Shown here in pieces: positions 34,684 to 44,500 of a DNA stretch of 64,000 nt. The stretch comes from Magnetospirillum gryphiswaldense MSR-1 v2 (GTDB taxonomy: Bacteria > Pseudomonadota > Alphaproteobacteria > Rhodospirillales > Magnetospirillaceae): positions 1,550,001-1,614,000 of the forward strand of contig NC_023065.1 in the NCBI RefSeq assembly GCF_000513295.1. The letters are read 5' to 3'. Position 1 is the stretch's first letter. Each line of letters opens with the position of its first letter. A program made the translations under genes and the position numbers. The notes below the pieces were generated by a model that made no database searches, was not told the origin of the DNA, and saw only the letters and a program-made list of their open reading frames with translations.

Positions 34684-35409
34684 ATGGCCCGGACGGCGCT
34701 GATAATGCTGATGCTGCTTCTGTCTTTCGTCCCGGCGAGAGCGGGAGAGCTGCGCTTTATCACCATCGACGTGGCGCCCTGGGCTTCGCTTGATCCGACG
34801 ACGCAAAAGCCGGTGGGGGTGTTTCCGGCGGTGGTGGCCGAGTTCCAGCGCCGCACCGGCCACAGCATCGCCATCACCTTGCATCCCTTCGCCCGCATCG
34901 ATCGCGAACTGGAAACCGGGGCGCAGGACTGCACCATCATCGTCTGGAACGACACCCGCGCCGGCATCGTCAAAAAAGGCGAGTTGTTGGCCCATCACCC
35001 GGTGGGCATCATCGCCGCCAAGGGGGTCAGGCTCGACGGCTTCGACGACCTGCACCGGCTGAACGGTATTTCCGTGCTGCGCGGCTTGGCCATGGGCGGC
35101 GGTTTCGACGAGAATGCGCGGCTGCGCAAGGAATTCGACACCGACTACCAGACCGGCCTGCGCAAGCTTGCCCATGGCCGGGTCGAAGCGGTGGCCGGGG
35201 CCATGCCCACCATCCGCTATCTGGCGGCACAGATGGGCCTGGACCATCACCTCGGGCAGCAATTGCTGCTGAGCCAGATGGATCTGGTGCTGCAATGCTC
35301 GCTGAAATCCCCGCACCTGAACGCCATGGAGCAGTTCAACCGGGCCATCCGCGACATGCGCGACGACGGCACGCTGGACGCCATCTTCCGTAGCAATTTT
35401 TTCTCATGA
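34684..35409 (+). CDS. periplasmic solute-binding protein (family 3 type)
   Basis: A 241-residue secreted protein with signal peptide 1-20 (MARTALIMLM to PARA). The mature part resembles extracellular solute-binding family 3 proteins: FITIDVAPWASLD at the start, VAEFQRRTGHSI and a second-lobe DFDTDYQTGLRKLAHGRVEA-like segment. No ABC permease or ATPase is adjacent. Its stop overlaps the start of the following histidine kinase (ATGA), so it most likely presents a ligand to that kinase rather than feeding a transporter. The preferred ATG follows GGGGCAAGG; upstream in-frame starts would spoil the signal peptide. The 176-base gap before it has TTGACA at 34572 but no well-spaced -10. Confidence 0.8.
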   Translation: MARTALIMLMLLLSFVPARAGELRFITIDVAPWASLDPTTQKPVGVFPAVVAEFQRRTGHSIAITLHPFARIDRELETGAQDCTIIVWNDTRAGIVKKGELLAHHPVGIIAAKGVRLDGFDDLHRLNGISVLRGLAMGGGFDENARLRKEFDTDYQTGLRKLAHGRVEAVAGAMPTIRYLAAQMGLDHHLGQQLLLSQMDLVLQCSLKSPHLNAMEQFNRAIRDMRDDGTLDAIFRSNFFS

Positions 35410-36884
35410 ACAAGCATCGTCCGTCCTTGCGCGGTATCGGCCTGCGGGTTCTGGTGCTGATCGTGCTGTTCAGTTCCATGGTCACCCTTGTGTCAACCGG
35501 GTTGCAACTGTACTTGGATTACCGCCACGACATGGGCACGATCGACAACCGGCTGCGTGACATCGGCAACAGCACCCCGGACAGTCTGGCGGTGGCACTG
35601 TGGAACGTGGATGCCGCCGGCCTACGCCTGCACTTGGACGGCTTGCTGCGCCTGCCCGACATACAATTCGCCGAAGTGCGGGAAACCACCAGCGGCGTCG
35701 CCAAACCGCTTCGGGTCCAGGCCGGAATCCTGGGCGACGGCCCCAGCCGGGGGCGCGACTACCCGTTGCTGCGCGAGAATCGTGGGCAAACCCGCCAGAT
35801 CGGCGTGCTGCGGGTCGAGGCCAGTCTGGACGGCGTCCACGACCGTCTGCGCGAGAAAGTCATGATCATCCTGGCCAGCCAGGGGATCAAGACCTTCATC
35901 GTCTCGCTGTTCACCCTTTACATCGTCCACCGCCTGATCACCCGCCATCTGGTGACCATCGCCCAGTATTTCAGCCGCTACGATGCCCACGGCTCGGCCC
36001 CACCGCTGAAACTGCACCGCCGCCAGCCGGCCACTCCGGATGAACTGGACCAGCTGACCGCCTCTTTCGCCACCATGGCCACCAATCTGGAAGCGGCCTA
36101 CCGGGAATTATCGGGCGTCAACGCCGAACTGGAACGCGACATCGCCGAACGGCAAGCGCGTGAACGGGTGCTGCAACAGACGCTGGATAATCTGGCCGCC
36201 GCCAACCGCGAGCTGGAACGCTTCGCCTTCGTCGCCTCGCACGATTTGCAGGAACCGCTGCGCAGCATCGTCTCGTTCGCGCAATTGCTGTCGCGCCAAT
36301 ATGCCGGCCAACTGGACCAGCGCGCCGATGAATATATCGGCTTCATCGTCAGCGGCGGCCAACGCATGCACGCCCTGATCAATGATTTGCTGACCTATAC
36401 CCGCGTCGACGGTCAGATGGCCGAGTTCACCACATTTTCCAGCGCCGAGTCCTGCGCCCAGGCCATGGAAAACCTGGACGAGGCGATCAAATCCAGTGAC
36501 GCCCATATCCAGGTCGCCGCCCTGCCCGTCATCGTGGGCGACCCGATCCAGATGATGCAGTTGTTTCAGAACCTGTTGGCCAATGCCATCAAGTTCCAGC
36601 CGCCCGGCCAGCAACCGGTGATCACGGTCGGTGCATGCCAAGAGGGCGCGATGTGGCGTTTCACCATCACCGATAACGGCATCGGCATGGATCTGTCCGG
36701 CCCCGACCCGTTCGAAATCTTCCGCCGCCAGCATCCGGCGCATAAATACCCGGGCACCGGCATCGGCCTGGCCATCTGCAAACGCATCGTCGAGCGCCAC
36801 GGCGGCACCATCTGGATCGAGTCACCGGCCGAAGCCGGCACCCGCTTCCATTTCACCCTGCCCGGTGCCGCTCACACCCCGTGA
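35406..36884 (+). CDS. membrane sensor histidine kinase coupled to a solute-binding protein
   Basis: A 492-residue kinase. Membrane helices at about 12-34 and 152-176 bound a periplasmic domain of about 117 residues that I cannot name. A HAMP-like segment and coiled coil (220-268) lead to a phytochrome-type HisKA with His279 in FVASHDLQEPLRS, then an ATPase domain with ITDNGIGMD and [14 protein letters not shown]. Translationally coupled to the solute-binding protein upstream (4-base overlap). No response regulator adjoins. The last 13 bases overlap the end of the opposite-strand epimerase gene. Confidence 0.9.
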   Translation: MNKHRPSLRGIGLRVLVLIVLFSSMVTLVSTGLQLYLDYRHDMGTIDNRLRDIGNSTPDSLAVALWNVDAAGLRLHLDGLLRLPDIQFAEVRETTSGVAKPLRVQAGILGDGPSRGRDYPLLRENRGQTRQIGVLRVEASLDGVHDRLREKVMIILASQGIKTFIVSLFTLYIVHRLITRHLVTIAQYFSRYDAHGSAPPLKLHRRQPATPDELDQLTASFATMATNLEAAYRELSGVNAELERDIAERQARERVLQQTLDNLAAANRELERFAFVASHDLQEPLRSIVSFAQLLSRQYAGQLDQRADEYIGFIVSGGQRMHALINDLLTYTRVDGQMAEFTTFSSAESCAQAMENLDEAIKSSDAHIQVAALPVIVGDPIQMMQLFQNLLANAIKFQPPGQQPVITVGACQEGAMWRFTITDNGIGMDLSGPDPFEIFRRQHPAHKYPGTGIGLAICKRIVERHGGTIWIESPAEAGTRFHFTLPGAAHTP

Positions 36885-37852
36885 TAGGTCTTGAACCAGT
36901 CGATGAACTTGGGCACGCCCACGGTGATCGGCGTGGTCGGTGCGAAACCCACATCTTTTTGGATGGCGGAAATATCCGCATAGGTTTCCTTGACGTCGCC
37001 CGGCTGCATGGGACGGAAATCGTATTCCGCCTTGCGACCCAGGCACTGCTCGATCAAACCGATGAAGTCCATCAGCTTTTCCGAGTTGTTGTTGCCGATG
37101 TTGTAAAGCCGGCACGGCGGTGCCACGCCGTCGTCGGCGGGCGGATTATCGAGCACGCCGACAACGCCCGAGACGATATCGTCGATATAGGTGAAGTCGC
37201 GGCGCATGTCGCCGTTGTTGAACACGGTGATCGGCTTGCCGGCCAGGATGGCGGTGGCGAACAGATAGGCGGCCATGTCCGGGCGCCCCCACGGGCCGTA
37301 GACGGTGAAGAACCTGAGGCCGGTGGTGGGGATACGGTAAAGATGGGAATAGGAATGGCTCATCAATTCGCCGGCGCGCTTGGTGGCGGCATAAAGCGAG
37401 ATGGGCTGGTCCACCCGGTCGTCCACCGAGAACGGCAGCTTGGTGTTGGCGCCATAGACCGATGACGAGCTGGCATAGACGAAATGCCGGCAATTCTTGT
37501 TGGCGCGGGCCAGTTCCAACATGACCAGATGGCCTTCGACGTTGGAATGGCTGTATTCGTGCGGCGCCGTCAGCGAATGGCGCACCCCGGCCTGGGCGGC
37601 CAGATTGATATAGGCGGTGATGTCGGGATGGGCCTGGGCCACCGCCGCCATGCCAGCACGGTCGGCGATGTCGGCCTGGACGAAGCTGAAACCGGGATGC
37701 TGGCGCAGATGATCCAGCCGTTTGGCCTTGAGCGCCGGGTCGTAATAGGCGTTCAGACTATCGACGCCAACTACCTGCTCGCCTCGCGCCAACAGGCGCA
37801 GCGAGGTGTTATATCCAATGAAGCCGGCGGCTCCGGTGACAAGCACACTCAT
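36872..37852 (-). CDS. NAD-dependent nucleotide-sugar epimerase (UDP-glucuronate 4-epimerase type)
   Basis: A 326-residue extended short-chain dehydrogenase. NAD motif GAAGFIG at 7-13, catalytic YAATK near 155 and the Ser in YASSSSVYG are present. FFTVYGPWGRPDMA and MRRDFTYIDDIV are characteristic of UDP-glucuronate 4-epimerases, which make UDP-galacturonate for lipopolysaccharide or capsule. It is somewhat short for the family (usually about 335-340) but intact. Monocistronic here; no other surface-polysaccharide gene is adjacent, although the glycosyltransferase-like protein at 41557 lies nearby. Confidence 0.9.
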   Translation of the reverse strand: MSVLVTGAAGFIGYNTSLRLLARGEQVVGVDSLNAYYDPALKAKRLDHLRQHPGFSFVQADIADRAGMAAVAQAHPDITAYINLAAQAGVRHSLTAPHEYSHSNVEGHLVMLELARANKNCRHFVYASSSSVYGANTKLPFSVDDRVDQPISLYAATKRAGELMSHSYSHLYRIPTTGLRFFTVYGPWGRPDMAAYLFATAILAGKPITVFNNGDMRRDFTYIDDIVSGVVGVLDNPPADDGVAPPCRLYNIGNNNSEKLMDFIGLIEQCLGRKAEYDFRPMQPGDVKETYADISAIQKDVGFAPTTPITVGVPKFIDWFKTYHGV

Positions 37853-38042
37853 CAGACCAATCCCAACTTTTCAGGCTGCCCCCATATAGCCTGCCTGCGG
37901 GCGGAAATCACCCCCCCATTTGGTCGAGCCCATGGCAATTTTATTGCGCCCGTCCTGCCCGACCCTGGGTTTTGTTGCGTTTTTCACCTCCCCCCTTTGC
38001 GATGCTCCCACCCCTTCCCACCTGCCGGAAAGGAGGTGCGCC

Positions 38043-41000
38043 ATGTCCATTTCCAGCAAGATCACCTTGGAAGACAAATACACCGCCAGAAGCGGCCGCG
38101 TGTTCCTGTCCGGGGTTCAGGCCCTGGTCCGCCTGCCCATGATCCAACGCGACCGCGACCGTGCTCAGGGGCTGGATACCGCCGGCTTCATCTCCGGCTA
38201 TCGCGGCTCGCCGCTGTCAGGCTTGGACAAGGAATTGTGGCGGGCGCAAAAGCATCTGGCCCTGCACGACATCCACTTCCAGCCCGGCCTCAACGAGGAT
38301 CTGGCGGCCACCGCCATCTGGGGCAGTCAGCAGGTGGGGCTGTCGGGTGAGGCCAAGACCGATGGCGTCTTTTCCTATTGGTACGGCAAGGGGCCGGGGC
38401 TGGACCGCGCCGCCGATGCCTTCAAGCACGCCAATTCCGCCGGCACCGCCCGCCATGGCGGCGTCCTGGTGCTGGCCGGCGACGACCACGGCGCGCGGTC
38501 GTCGACCATGGCGCACCAGTCGGAACAATTGTTCATGGCCATGAACATGCCGGTGCTCAACCCAGCCAATGTTCAGGACTTGCTGGATTTCGGCCTGACC
38601 GGTTGGGCGCTGTCGCGGTTTTCCGGCCTGTGGGTCGGGGTCAAGGCGGTGACCGAAACGGTGGAAAGCTCGGCCACCATCGACGTCAATCCGTGGCGCG
38701 TACACAATGTGACGCCGTTGGATTTTCCCATGCCCGAAGGCGGGCTGTCCATTCGCTGGCCCGACCGCTTCCTGGCCCAGGAAGAACGCCTGCTGCGCCA
38801 CAAGCTGCCCGCCGCCCTCGCCTTCGCCCGCGCCAACCATCTGGACCGCACCATTATCGGCGCCCGCCACCGCCGCTTCGGCATCGTCACCACCGGCAAG
38901 GCGACACTGGACGTGCTGCAAGCCCTGGACGATCTGGGCATCGATGCCGACTATGCCGGCGCCATGGGGCTGGCCATCTACAAGGTAGCCATGACCTGGC
39001 CGCTGGAGCCGGAAGGCATCCGCGCCTTTTGCCAGGGCTTGGACGAAATCCTGGTGATCGAGGAAAAGCGCCCGGTGATCGAGGACCAGTTACGCGCCCA
39101 ATTGTTCAATTGGGATGGCGCGCTGCGGCCACGGGTGGTGGGCAAGACCGACGAGGCCGGGGCGCCGCTGCTGCCCAGCCATGGCGAACTGAACCCGGCC
39201 CTGGTCGCCCGCGTCATCGCTGGTCGCATCGGTCGGTTCTATACCAGCCTGCGGGTGCGCGAGCGGCTGGACTGGCTGGATGCCAAGCAGGCGGCCCTGG
39301 CCGATGTGCCCCAGGGCTTTGCCCGCGTGCCCTATTTTTGCGCCGGCTGCCCGCACAATTCCTCGACCCTGGTGCCGGAAGGCAGCCACGCCATGGGCGG
39401 TATCGGCTGCCACATCATGGCCACCTGGATGCCGGAACGCCACACAGAGACCTATACTCAGATGGGCGGCGAAGGCACCAACTGGATCGGCCAAGCCCCC
39501 TTCACCCGTCGGCGCCACGTGTTCCAGAATTTGGGCGACGGCACCTATTACCATTCCGGCCTGCTGGCCATCCGCGCCTGCGTCGCCGCCCACGTCAACA
39601 TCACCTACAAGATATTGTTCAACGACGCCGTCGCCATGACCGGCGGTCAACCCATGGACGGCCCGCTGGACGTGCCGGCCATCGCTGCCCAGGTGCGGGC
39701 GGAGGGGGTGGAGCGCATCGCCATCACCTCGGACCGCACCGTCACCTATGCCGACCGGCTGCCGCCGGGCACCACCCTCCACCACCGCGACCACCTCGAC
39801 GCGGTGCAACGGGAATTGCGCGACTGGCCCGGCGTGTCGGTGCTGATCCACGACCAGACCTGCGCCGCCGAAAAGCGCCGCCGGCGCAAGCGCGGCCTGA
39901 TGGAAGACCCGCCGGAACGCCTGTTCATCAACCAAAGGGTCTGCGAAGGCTGCGGCGATTGCGGCGACAAATCCAATTGCGTCGCCGTGGTACCGGTGGA
40001 AACCGAATGGGGCCGCAAGCGCGCCATCGACCAATCGGCCTGCAACAAGGATTTCAGTTGCGCCAAGGGCTTCTGCCCGGCCTTCGTCACCGTTACCGGG
40101 GTACAGACCAAGAAACCGGCGGAAGTGGAAGCCGACGTCTTCCCCCCCTTGCCGGAACCGGTCCTGCCATCGGCGGAACAGCCCTATGCCATTATCGTCA
40201 CCGGCATCGGCGGCACCGGTGTGGTTACCGTTGCCCAGGTTCTCGGCATGGCCGCCCATCTGGACGGCAAGGGCGTCACCAGCCTGGACCAGACCGGATT
40301 GGCGCAAAAGAACGGCGCCGTGGTCAGCCATCTGCGCCTGTGCGACGATCCGGCCAAGCTGTTCGCCACCCGCATCGCCGATGGCGGCGCCCATCTGCTG
40401 CTGGCCTGCGACATGGTCACCGCCGCCGGCTTCGACACCCTGAGCAAGCTGAAGGCGGGGGTAACACAAGCGGTGGTCAACAGCCACCAATCCATGCCCG
40501 CCACCTTCACCCACGCCCCCGATCTGGACTTTCCCGATACCGCCATGCGCCACGCCATCACCGCCGGCGCCCAGGCCGATTTCATCGACGCCACCCGGCT
40601 GGCCAAGGCGCTGATGGGGGATGCCATCGCCGCCAATCTGTTCGTGGTCGGCTTCGCCTGGCAGCGCGGCCTGCTGCCGTTGTCGCTGGAAGCCATCCTG
40701 ACCGCCATCGACCTGAACGGCGCCGCCCCCGATTTCAACAAGCGCGCCTTTTTGTGGGGCCGCCGCGCCGCCCATGACCGGGCAGCGGTGCAGGCCCTGG
40801 TGACGCCGCCGCCCCTGCCCGCCAGGACCATCGACGACATCATCGCCATCCGCGTCGCCGAGTTGCGCCGCTGGGGCGGGAGAAAATGGGCCGAACGCTA
40901 TCAGGCCCGGATCGATCAGGTGCGACGGGCCGAGGCGGCCATTTCCGGCTCTACCGCCCTGACCGAGGCGGTGGCCCGCGCCCTGGCCAAACTGATGACC

Positions 41001-41447
41001 TACAAGGACGAATACGAGGTGGCCCGGCTTTACAGCGATCCGGCCTTCGTCCAATCCCTGGCCGGGGAGTTCGAGCGTTGGGACAAGGTCGAGCCACATC
41101 TGGCGCCGCCCTGGTTCGGCGCCGCCAAGCACCGTTTCGGCCCGTGGATGCTGATTCTGATGAAAGGGCTGGCACGGCTGAAAGGATTGCGCTTCACCTG
41201 GGCCGATCCCTTCGGCCACAGCGCCGAACGGCGGATGGAACGGGATTTGATCAAGGAATACGATTGCGTCATCGATCGGCTGCTGGCCCGGCTCGATGCG
41301 TCCAACCACGATGCCGCGGTGGGCATTGCCCTGTTGGCACTGCACATCCGGGGCTTCGGTCCGATCAAGGCGGCATCGGTGCAAAAAGCCCGCGCCGCCA
41401 TCACCACCGCCCTGGAAGAATACGAAAAAACCAATGCCGGTGGATGA
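38043..41447 (+). CDS. indolepyruvate ferredoxin oxidoreductase, single-chain
   Basis: A 1134-residue fused 2-oxoacid:ferredoxin oxidoreductase that oxidatively decarboxylates aryl pyruvates (indolepyruvate, phenylpyruvate) to acyl-CoA, reducing ferredoxin. Order: alpha-type pyrimidine-binding domain, thiamine-diphosphate domain (around GGIGCHIMATWMPE and MGGEGTNWIGQAPF), cysteine-rich segment CEGCGDCGDKSNC for an Fe-S cluster, gamma-type catalytic domain (ITGIGGTGVVTVAQVLGMAA-like, about 710-890), and a C-terminal extension typical of the proteobacterial form. The start ATG follows a strong AAGGAGGTG; earlier in-frame starts are rejected. Upstream (37930-37955) the dyad GGCAAT-TTT-ATTGC may be an operator. 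Confidence 0.93.
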   Translation: MSISSKITLEDKYTARSGRVFLSGVQALVRLPMIQRDRDRAQGLDTAGFISGYRGSPLSGLDKELWRAQKHLALHDIHFQPGLNEDLAATAIWGSQQVGLSGEAKTDGVFSYWYGKGPGLDRAADAFKHANSAGTARHGGVLVLAGDDHGARSSTMAHQSEQLFMAMNMPVLNPANVQDLLDFGLTGWALSRFSGLWVGVKAVTETVESSATIDVNPWRVHNVTPLDFPMPEGGLSIRWPDRFLAQEERLLRHKLPAALAFARANHLDRTIIGARHRRFGIVTTGKATLDVLQALDDLGIDADYAGAMGLAIYKVAMTWPLEPEGIRAFCQGLDEILVIEEKRPVIEDQLRAQLFNWDGALRPRVVGKTDEAGAPLLPSHGELNPALVARVIAGRIGRFYTSLRVRERLDWLDAKQAALADVPQGFARVPYFCAGCPHNSSTLVPEGSHAMGGIGCHIMATWMPERHTETYTQMGGEGTNWIGQAPFTRRRHVFQNLGDGTYYHSGLLAIRACVAAHVNITYKILFNDAVAMTGGQPMDGPLDVPAIAAQVRAEGVERIAITSDRTVTYADRLPPGTTLHHRDHLDAVQRELRDWPGVSVLIHDQTCAAEKRRRRKRGLMEDPPERLFINQRVCEGCGDCGDKSNCVAVVPVETEWGRKRAIDQSACNKDFSCAKGFCPAFVTVTGVQTKKPAEVEADVFPPLPEPVLPSAEQPYAIIVTGIGGTGVVTVAQVLGMAAHLDGKGVTSLDQTGLAQKNGAVVSHLRLCDDPAKLFATRIADGGAHLLLACDMVTAAGFDTLSKLKAGVTQAVVNSHQSMPATFTHAPDLDFPDTAMRHAITAGAQADFIDATRLAKALMGDAIAANLFVVGFAWQRGLLPLSLEAILTAIDLNGAAPDFNKRAFLWGRRAAHDRAAVQALVTPPPLPARTIDDIIAIRVAELRRWGGRKWAERYQARIDQVRRAEAAISGSTALTEAVARALAKLMTYKDEYEVARLYSDPAFVQSLAGEFERWDKVEPHLAPPWFGAAKHRFGPWMLILMKGLARLKGLRFTWADPFGHSAERRMERDLIKEYDCVIDRLLARLDASNHDAAVGIALLALHIRGFGPIKAASVQKARAAITTALEEYEKTNAGG

Positions 41448-41556
41448 CGTTTGTCGGCTATGGGCCTATCCTGGTTTTGTTTACACTTGACCCTTAGGCA
41501 CAGCCGCGCTTGACTGCCTGGGGGTGTGAGTAACGCACGATCGGGGGAAGAGCGTC

Positions 41557-44500
41557 ATGGACCACATGGGCGAGCCGGCTATGGACAGTGCCGCCATGGA
41601 AGCCGAATTGTATGCCGCCCGTGCTGCCCGCGATGCCGTCGATTACGCCAATGCGCTGGCCGCCTATGACGCGGCGCTGACCATCGACCCGGCTCATGCC
41701 GGCGCCCTGGCCGGTAAAGGTGCCATGCTGCGCGCCCTTGGCCGCACGCGTGAGGCGCTGCCGGTGCTGATGAAGGTGCTGGACCACGACAGCCATCATC
41801 TGGAAGCCCGTCTTGAACTGGCCCTCACCCTGCAAGGGCTGGGCCGCCCGGACGAAGCGCGGGTGATCTTCACCGCCTTGGTGCGTGAACCGGCGCCGCC
41901 GGCCCAGGCCTGGCATGGTCTGGCCCTGCTGCTGTTGAGCGAAGGGCACGAAGCGGCGGCGGAATCGGCCCTGCGCCGGGCCATCGCCCAGGCGCCCGAC
42001 CTGATCGACGCCCGCCAGCAATTGGCCGATCTTTTGGCCCGGCGCATGGATCTGGCCGCCGCGATCGATCTGTATCACAGCATCCTGGCCATGGATGCCG
42101 ACAACGCCCTGGCCCTATCGGGGCTGGGACAGACCCTGATCGGCCTGGGCCGCATGGACGAAGCCCAGGATCAGTTGGAACGATCCCTGGCGATCATGCC
42201 GTCCAACCCCCATGCCCATCTGGGCCGGGCGCGGCTGAACCTGCTGGACGGCCATCTGCAAGGGGCGTGGGACGACCTGGAATGGCGCTGGCAGGCCGTG
42301 GGCCGCACCCGCCCGCAACCGCCCGGCCAAAGCTGGAACGGCGACGACGAACTGGTCGGCCAAACCATCTTGCTGTGGGCGGAACAGGGCATCGCCGAGA
42401 TCATCCATCTGCTGCGCTATGTGCCGGAAATCGCGCACCGCGCCGGCAAGGTCGTGCTGGGCCTGCCGCAGCCCTTGACCGGACTGGTCAAGGGGCTCGA
42501 GGGTGTGTTCGCCGTCATCGCCTCGGGCGAGAAACTGCCCAGCGGCCTGCGCATCGATTACAACGCCTCGCTCAATGATTTGCCCCGCCTGTTCGGCACC
42601 TCGCTGTCGGGCATTCCCCGTGCCCCCTATCTGGCGCCGCCGCCCGGCCACCGGGTGCCGGTTTCCGCCCCGCCGGCGGCGTTGCTGAAGGTGGGTTTGG
42701 CCTGGGCCGGCCCCCGCGCCGCCTGGAGCATCCCCTTCACCCAGGTGATGGACCTGCTGGGCTTATCGGGCGCCGCCTTCTTCGGCCTGCAATTGGGCAA
42801 TCGGGCCCAGGATGCCGCCCGTATGGCCCATCCCGCCCTGATCACTGATCTGTCGCCCAGCATTTCCGATTATGCCGATCTGGCCGGACGCATCGCCGAG
42901 ATGGATCTGGTCATCACCGTCGACGGCGCTGTCGCCCATCTGGCCGGCGCCCTGGGCAAGCCGGTCTGGGTCATGCTGCCGACCGCCCCCGACTGGCGCT
43001 GGATGCGAGGCCGCGACGACAGTCCATGGTACGGCTCGGCCCGATTGTTCCGCCAGGCCCGCCCCGGCGACTGGATCGGCACCATCACCCAGGTGATGAA
43101 CGCCCTTGACGAAAGACTGGCGCAGGAACGCGCCCAGCGTCAGGACAACACCCAAACCCAGACCGGCCCGCGCGCCGCCCAGCGGGCCATGCTGTCCACC
43201 CATCTGATGGATGGCGACCTGTATGTGGACGTGGGCTGCGGTTCCGCCGCCCCCCATGTGCTGGATATCGCCAGCCAGGACATGGACTCGCTGCGTGTCC
43301 TGGCCATCGACGCGCGCTCCGGCGAAGCGGCCATCTTGGACGACACCATCGGCATTTCCGGCCTGTCCGACATCGTCACCGTCCGACAGGCGGTGGTCGG
43401 CGCCGCCCGTCTGCCGGTAGCGGTGGCGGCGAAAAAGCGCGATGGACGCGCCGTCTATGCCCTCCCCGCCTGGGTGGAGGCGGCAGAGCACTCTCTGCCC
43501 CTGGCCGAAATCCTGGACGAGTTCCTGGACGACGGGGCCGATGACAAGACGTGCCGTCTGGTCCTGCGTCTGGGCGCCAAGGGTGACGAGGCCGCCATCA
43601 TCGACGGCCTGGGCGATTATACCCCGGCGGCCATCGTCTTCAGCCATGCTCAGGGCAGCGAAGCGGCGGAACGGCTGAACCAGCGCGGTTATCGCCTGTT
43701 CCAATTCCCCGGTGACGTCGCCGCTGGCAACGTTATCCCCTTCACCGGCCATGATGGGACCGTCGTCCTGGCCCTGGCGCCGGGACAGGCGCCGGCCCCG
43801 CTTTACGGCGATGCCGGCGACCCCACCTCGCCGGCCAGCATGGGCAAGGTGGCGGTGATGGCCACCCATCTGGCCAATCGCGGCAATGCCGAACTGGCCA
43901 AGGGTTTGCTCAATCAGGCCGGCGCCTCCTTTGCCCGCGCCCTGGCCATGGACCCCAGCAATGTGGACGCCAACGCCAATCTGGGCGGCTTGCTGCGCCG
44001 CATCGGTCGCGCCACCGCCGCCGCCGCCTGTTGGCGCCGTGCCCTGGCCGCCGGGGCGCCGCCCTTGGTCCGGGCCAATCTGGCCAACGTCCTGCGCGAA
44101 AGCGGCCATCTGGCCTCGTCCGAAGCCGCCTTCCTTCAGGCCTTGACCGATCTACCCGACAATGCCGAAGTGCTTTATGCCTTCGGCCTGCTGGAACGCG
44201 AGCGCGGTCGCCCCCGGGAAGCCCTGGGCTTGTTCGAACGGGCCGAGCATTTGCGCCCCGGCACGGTACCCGGCCACGAAATGGCGGCGACCTTGCTGAA
44301 ATCGGGCAATCTGGCTCGCGGCATGGCCGAGATGATCAACCGCCCGGCAATATCCCTGCCCGAGGTCAAAGCCCCGGAATGGGACGGCAGCCGCCTGGAT
44401 GCCCGTACCATCCTGGTGCGCGACGAAAACGATAGCGTCGACACCATCATGCTGTCGCGCTACATCCCCTTGGTCGCCCTGCAAGGCGGTCTGGTCAGCG

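Noticed and set aside
39090-41384. 764-codon open frame antisense to the indolepyruvate oxidoreductase
   Set aside because: High-GC shadow frame, rich in Gly/His/Gln with no domains; the opposite strand encodes an intact enzyme.
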